The translations under genes were made by a program, and so were the position numbers. 23,329 nucleotides of DNA from a virus: the IMG/VR virus record IMGVR_UViG_3300020147_000027, positions 1-23,329 of that record. One strand, 5' to 3'. Below, piece after piece: positions 19,980-23,329 of the stretch. The number at the start of each line of letters is the position of its first letter. Position 1 is the first letter of the stretch. Below the pieces are notes generated by a model, which was given only the letters and a program-made list of their open reading frames with translations, was not told the origin of the DNA and searched no databases.

Positions 19980-20267
19980 ATGGATGAGGCAGTAAAGTTC
20001 TCGAACATCGCGGCAACGCCAACGGCCTTCCCCCTGCGCGGGGGAAGGTACGCCGTCGCAGTCATCGGCACATTTGACGATGACCCGGCAGGCGCCGTGA
20101 CGCTGCAGATGCTGGGGCCGGATGGCACCACGTATCAGACGGTCTCGGCGGGTGTGACTTTCGCGGCGAGCGGTTACGCCGTCGCGGAGCTCGCACCCGG
20201 GCAATACCGACTACTCGTGGCCGATGTGACTGCGCTCTACGCGCAGATCATTCGAATTCCGCATTAG
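19980..20267 (+). CDS. Small beta-sandwich virion-module protein (95 aa)
   Basis: ATG 19980 follows GAGGCAG. The product (MDEAVKFSNIAATPTAFPLR...) continues GGRYAVAVIGTFDDDPAGAV, then TLQMLGPDGTTYQTV and LAPGQYRLLVADVTALYAQI. It consists of strands with a GG.Y.V..IGT..GG motif, typical for a small jelly-roll-like protein of head or tail modules. Its homologues in other phages carry no function. No signal or membrane segment is seen. Confidence 0.72.
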   Translation: MDEAVKFSNIAATPTAFPLRGGRYAVAVIGTFDDDPAGAVTLQMLGPDGTTYQTVSAGVTFAASGYAVAELAPGQYRLLVADVTALYAQIIRIPH

Positions 20268-20276
20268 GAGTGAAAA

Positions 20277-20756
20277 ATGGGACGCAGAGTTTACCAAGGC
20301 GGGTTCGATAACGTCTCTATCGGCACCGCAGTACAGGACATTTTCTCGCTGCTCGCACCCGCGAGCAAGGGCATCATCCTGCACCACATCCACCTTGAGG
20401 CAGCGAGCATCACCACCGCTGCTCAGATCCGTATGCGCCTCAAGCGCGGCTCGGCAACTGTCACCAACGGTTCGGGCGGTTCGGCACCAACGCCAACACC
20501 GACCGATGCCGGCGACAGCTTGGCCGCTGCGGCGACACTGCACTGTAACGACACGACACAGGCCACAACGTCGGGCGCATTCTCCGTGCTCGGCTACTTC
20601 CAATGGAACGTGTTGCTGCCGTTTGACTACATGCCAGGGCCCGAGGCTGAGGATCGCGAGAAAGCTCTTATCTCGCAGGCCCTCATTCTCGATCTACCTG
20701 CTGTGATCGTGGCCACGACTGTCAGTGGCTTCATCAAGTGGGAAGAAATCCCGTAA
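20277..20756 (+). CDS. Virion-associated protein (159 aa)
   Basis: ATG 20277 has AGGAG upstream. The product has the pattern IFSLLAPASKGIILHHIHLE, MRLKRGSATVTNGSGGSAPT, PTPTDAGDSLAAAATLHCND and FVIVATTVSGFIKWEEIP-like strands at the end. I recognise it as a family common in head/tail modules of GC-rich phages (LKRG....GSGGSAPTP.P.D.GD.A). Function is unproven, and a minor structural protein is likely. It is followed directly by a terminator, so it closes the head transcript. Confidence 0.7.
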   Translation: MGRRVYQGGFDNVSIGTAVQDIFSLLAPASKGIILHHIHLEAASITTAAQIRMRLKRGSATVTNGSGGSAPTPTPTDAGDSLAAAATLHCNDTTQATTSGAFSVLGYFQWNVLLPFDYMPGPEAEDREKALISQALILDLPAVIVATTVSGFIKWEEIP

Positions 20757-20784
20757 GGCGCGTGTTCCGGTAGTGCGTAACCCG

Positions 20785-20822
20785 TGGCCACCCTGAGTAA
20801 CCCTTGGGGTGGCCATCTTTCT
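20785..20822 (+). terminator. Rho-independent terminator ending the head-gene transcript
   Basis: TGGCCACCC (20785-20793) pairs perfectly with GGGTGGCCA (20807-20815), giving a 9-bp stem and a 13-nt loop, followed by TCTTTCT. It separates the head genes from the glycine-rich pair, which begins at 20837. Confidence 0.78.
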
Positions 20823-20836
20823 GAATCGGGAATGCC

Positions 20837-22453
20837 GTGGATACGAGCGAATTCCAGAAAGCTGCTGCGCGCATGTCGCTCATTCCCTTCGGGCCGCCTG
20901 AGGGGGCGCCCGTGCGGAAGCGTCGCGTGGTGCTGCGCACTGTAGCATCTGTGCTTGGTGTGCTCGTCTGCACAGTCTGGACATTCGACTACGATAAGAA
21001 TACGCGGTGTGTGCTGCAAACCGAGCAGCGCGTACAGCAGATTGATAGCCATGACCCGGCAAAAACATTGCGGCCGGTGCTGGCATATTCCGTTTTCATT
21101 TACCTCACCACGACGGGTTCAAACAATTGGTCGGTTCCGGCTGATTGGAATAGTACCGATAATCTTGTTGAGGCCATAGGCGGTGGTGGTAGCGGTGCCT
21201 CTGGCGGGACGATAAGTGCCACCATTGGTCGCGGAGGCGGCGGAGGCGGCGGCGGGGCCTTCGCGCTAAAGGCCAACATCGGGCTTTCACCGGGGGGCAC
21301 CGCGCCCTACTCGATCAACGCGGGCGCAAATACCAACTTCAATTCCGGCGAGGTTATTGCTGTCGCCGGAAGCGGGGCGTCTGTGCAGAATGGTGGCGCT
21401 GGTGGCGCTGCTGGTTCTTGCACCCCGAGCACAGGCGCAATCTCAGGAGGCGGTGGGAGTAACGGCGCGGCGGGCTCCCCACTTGGCACCGCTCGCAATG
21501 GCGGCAACGGTGGAACCGCTGCGGGGCCAACGGGCATCGGCACCGGTTGGACAACGCCTTCGGTGGCAGGGGCTGGTACGGGTGGGGCAGGATCCACATC
21601 AGGTACAAATCCCGGTGGCACTGGTAACAACTATGGCGGCGGCGGCGGCGGCGGCCGGTGGACAGGCACGTTCGCCACTGGCGGTGGCTCGGGCGCACCG
21701 GGCATTATTCGCATTAGCTACACGCCCGCGGCAACGTGGATCACGTCATGGGTGCGATTCATCAGCCCGCTCAAGCAGCGGCAGCACCCACCACGTACCC
21801 GGTTCTTTACGCAGGCACTCAATCAAGCGGTGCCGAAGGCGTACGTGACGCCGCCGCAGCCGAGCAATCTGTCGTGGTTTCAGCAGAACCCGATCGTGAA
21901 ACGCAAGCCCATGAAGGGCCGAAAGCGTTTCATCATTCGGCCGTTGCATCGCGTGCCGCGTCAGCTCACGACGCTTCCGCACTCCAATCTGTCGTGGTTT
22001 CAACAGAACCCGATCATTAAAGGCAAATTCCGCCCGCGCGGGCGCTTTTGCATTCAATTCATCTACCGCCGCAAGATTGATATCCACTTCCTGCCGCTGC
22101 CGAGCAATTTGACGTGGGCGCAGCAGAACCCGCTCATCAAACGCAAGCTGAAGCCGCGCAAGCGGTACGTCATCAAGTTCAAGCTCGTGAAGGTGCCGAA
22201 GGCGATCGTACGGCCACCACCCCCGAGCAATCTGTCGTGGAAGCGGTATCCCGGTTTCCCTGGCATCAACAAAGCCCGTGGCCGTAAGCGGTTCAAGATT
22301 ATGGGCCGGTGGCCGCACTTGCCACGCAACGTCATCGGTCAGTTCGTGCCGGTCACGGCGTACTCACCGGAAGGCCCCGGTTTTCAGAAGTGGCGTGTCA
22401 TTAAGCCGAAACTCGAGCGCACCCGGGTTGTGGATGGGAAGCTGCAAAAATGA
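20837..22453 (+). CDS. Membrane-anchored glycine-rich protein with basic C-terminal repeats
   Basis: The product has 538 residues from GTG 20837 (ATG 20873 is an in-frame alternative). There is a short N-terminal part with RKRR (residues 27-30), then one membrane helix VVLRTVASVLGVLVCTVWTF (31-50), which suggests N-inside topology. A linker leads to LTTTGSNNWSVPADWNSTDN, the start of the phage glycine-rich domain. Residues about 113-290 are Gly/Ala/Ser/Thr rich. The end (302-500) holds four clear repeats of about 40 residues around SNLSWFQQNP, all very basic. Glycine-rich domains occur in phage tail and receptor-binding proteins; the membrane anchor and the basic repeats are unusual for these. 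It is the first of two paralogues. Confidence 0.82.
   Translation: MDTSEFQKAAARMSLIPFGPPEGAPVRKRRVVLRTVASVLGVLVCTVWTFDYDKNTRCVLQTEQRVQQIDSHDPAKTLRPVLAYSVFIYLTTTGSNNWSVPADWNSTDNLVEAIGGGGSGASGGTISATIGRGGGGGGGGAFALKANIGLSPGGTAPYSINAGANTNFNSGEVIAVAGSGASVQNGGAGGAAGSCTPSTGAISGGGGSNGAAGSPLGTARNGGNGGTAAGPTGIGTGWTTPSVAGAGTGGAGSTSGTNPGGTGNNYGGGGGGGRWTGTFATGGGSGAPGIIRISYTPAATWITSWVRFISPLKQRQHPPRTRFFTQALNQAVPKAYVTPPQPSNLSWFQQNPIVKRKPMKGRKRFIIRPLHRVPRQLTTLPHSNLSWFQQNPIIKGKFRPRGRFCIQFIYRRKIDIHFLPLPSNLTWAQQNPLIKRKLKPRKRYVIKFKLVKVPKAIVRPPPPSNLSWKRYPGFPGINKARGRKRFKIMGRWPHLPRNVIGQFVPVTAYSPEGPGFQKWRVIKPKLERTRVVDGKLQK
21744..22330 (+). repeat. Tandem repeats of about 120 bp coding a basic SNLSW module
   Basis: Repeats start with SNLSW/SNLTW at residues 343, 383, 423 and 464 of the glycine-rich protein (codons at 21863, 21983, 22103 and 22226; spacing 120, 120 and 123 bp). 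A degenerate copy (SWVRFISP) lies 42 residues before the first. Each has W.QQNP, K.K and R.RF.I parts. Copies 1 and 2 are nearly identical in DNA around CAATCTGTCGTGGTTTCA, pointing to recent duplication. Confidence 0.88.
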
Positions 22454-23329
22454 AGCACGCAAAAGAATATCTGTCGGTGCTCGAGCAGCTCGGCGTTAAG
22501 CCTACGGGCGATGGCTGCTCGCGCTACATTCGCACTAAGCGCGTGCGCTTGAGGGCATGGGCGGTCATTGCCGGCGCGATCGTGCTCACGTCCGTGGTGT
22601 GGACGGTTAGATACGATGGGTCCACAAAAGCTCTAATCAGCGCCGAGCGCACCGAGGTCCACAACGACTACACGCTCAATCAGCGACGCTACCTCGCGAC
22701 GGTGGTGTTCCTTGCCGGCACGGGCGGCGTGGATACGTGGCAAGTCCCCGAGAAGTGGAACAACGCCGACAATTACATTGAGGCACTAGGCCCAGGCGGT
22801 AATGGCGGCTCAGCGTCGGGAAGTGTTGGTGGCGGCAGCGCTGGCGGTGGCGCGTACGCCAAAACGAACAATGTGCAGCTCGTGCCGCGCGGCACGGCGA
22901 GCTACCGCGTCGGCCTCGGCGGCACCCATAATTCAACGTGGCTTTCGAATACTGGTGTGGCCCCCACGACCACGGCGCAGGGCGTACTTGCGGAGTGCGG
23001 CTATAACGCCAGCAGTACCTCGGGGAACATCGGTGGCCGCGTCGCACAGAGCATCGGTGACACGCTATTCCGTGGTGGCAACGGTAAGAACGGCGGCACG
23101 ACGTTTAGTGGCTTGTTCACGTTCCCTTCGTACGCGGGTGCGGGCGGCGCGGCCGGCCCCGGTGGGCGCGGTGGCGACGGCTTAGCCGGCCAGAATGGGG
23201 CCATCTTTTGGGGCGGTGGCGCGGGTGCCGGCAATAGCGGCGCGGGGGCGGATTCCGCCAGCTCAACTGGTGCGGCCGGTAGCGATGGCGGCGGCGATGG
23301 CGGCACAAATGGGCCGGGGGGCGCCGGCA
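22450..23329 (+). CDS. Second membrane-anchored glycine-rich protein, 3' end outside window
   Basis: ATG 22450 overlaps the previous stop (ATGA); the frame stays open to the window end (at least 293 residues). The product starts MKHAKEYLSVLEQLGVKPTG, has a basic RTKRVRLR before one membrane helix (residues about 33-53, AWAVIAGAIVLTSVVWTV), a linker, then GGVDTWQVPEKWNNADNYIE and ALGPGGNGG. This order and spacing repeat those of the upstream gene (VWTFDYDKNTR against VWTVRYDGSTK; NWSVPADWNSTDN against TWQVPEKWNNADN), so the two are paralogues. The visible rest is Gly/Ala/Ser rich with AYAKTNNVQL and SYRVGLGG. The end of the protein is not known. Confidence 0.85.
   Translation, partial: MKHAKEYLSVLEQLGVKPTGDGCSRYIRTKRVRLRAWAVIAGAIVLTSVVWTVRYDGSTKALISAERTEVHNDYTLNQRRYLATVVFLAGTGGVDTWQVPEKWNNADNYIEALGPGGNGGSASGSVGGGSAGGGAYAKTNNVQLVPRGTASYRVGLGGTHNSTWLSNTGVAPTTTAQGVLAECGYNASSTSGNIGGRVAQSIGDTLFRGGNGKNGGTTFSGLFTFPSYAGAGGAAGPGGRGGDGLAGQNGAIFWGGGAGAGNSGAGADSASSTGAAGSDGGGDGGTNGPGGAG

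Noticed and set aside
11724-20756. T7-type RNA polymerase promoters in front of late genes
   Set aside because: No copy of a T7-like promoter consensus and no phage RNA polymerase gene is seen in the window.
20837-23329. Diversity-generating retroelement variable region, since BPP-1-like phages can carry one near the tail genes
   Set aside because: No reverse transcriptase, template repeat or A-rich variable repeat is visible; the repeats here are tandem coding modules.

Overview
This window is part of the genome of a tailed double-stranded DNA bacteriophage (or prophage). It is most likely a short-tailed podovirus-type phage of a GC-rich proteobacterium; an alphaproteobacterial host is my inference from base composition and the families present, not proven. 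The evidence is a family A phage DNA polymerase, a terminase pair, a head-to-tail connector portal of the T7/BPP-1 type, a Bbp19-like protein, scaffold, major capsid protein, and dozens of tiny overlapping genes. No tRNA, rRNA, CRISPR array, insertion sequence or integrase is visible. Both ends of the window cut through genes.

Layout. (1) Positions 1-5414, rightward: replication and nucleotide metabolism. These are the C-terminal part of a DUF2815-type ssDNA-binding protein, a strong terminator, DNA polymerase with 3'-5' exonuclease, two tiny genes, a PDDEXK-type nuclease, a metallophosphoesterase with an N-terminal HTH-like segment, a dATP/dGTP diphosphohydrolase-like protein, a cupin-like protein and a small gene. 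Most are coupled through ATGA-type overlaps. (2) 5422-6783: a switch-like block. Three leftward small genes lie divergent from a rightward Cro/CI-like HTH gene and a small gene. A TTGAC dyad overlaps the -35 box of a good leftward promoter between them. (3) 6800-10952: a leftward accessory block of 15 small genes, nearly all of unknown function. They include a stand-alone OmpR-type winged-helix protein, cysteine-rich proteins, a DUF4177-like protein and a one-helix membrane peptide. Four genes share an identical 14-nt leader around their Shine-Dalgarno, and two terminators divide the block. (4) 10974-11723: a 750-bp control region. It has a leftward promoter with a near-perfect palindrome between -35 and -10, a pair of interlocked inverted repeats, other dyads, and a G5-A-G5-C-G5 palindrome just before the terminase genes. 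(5) 11724-20756, rightward: packaging and head genes (terS, terL, three small genes, portal, a secreted protein, Bbp19-like, scaffold, hairpin and leader, major capsid protein, four virion-associated proteins), ending at a clear terminator. (6) 20837 to the end: two adjacent paralogous membrane-anchored glycine-rich proteins. The first has a C-terminal array of basic repeats of about 40 residues; the second runs off the window.

How it fits together. The rightward early block would replicate the genome and adjust the nucleotide pool. The divergent HTH and the palindromic operator would control the two leftward transcripts of host-takeover or accessory genes. The late rightward block makes and fills the head. 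A leucine at the polymerase position equivalent to E. coli Pol I Phe762, together with the Cro-like switch, hints at a temperate or slow life style, but no integrase is in view. The most unusual parts are the control region, the repeated leader and the membrane-anchored glycine-rich pair.
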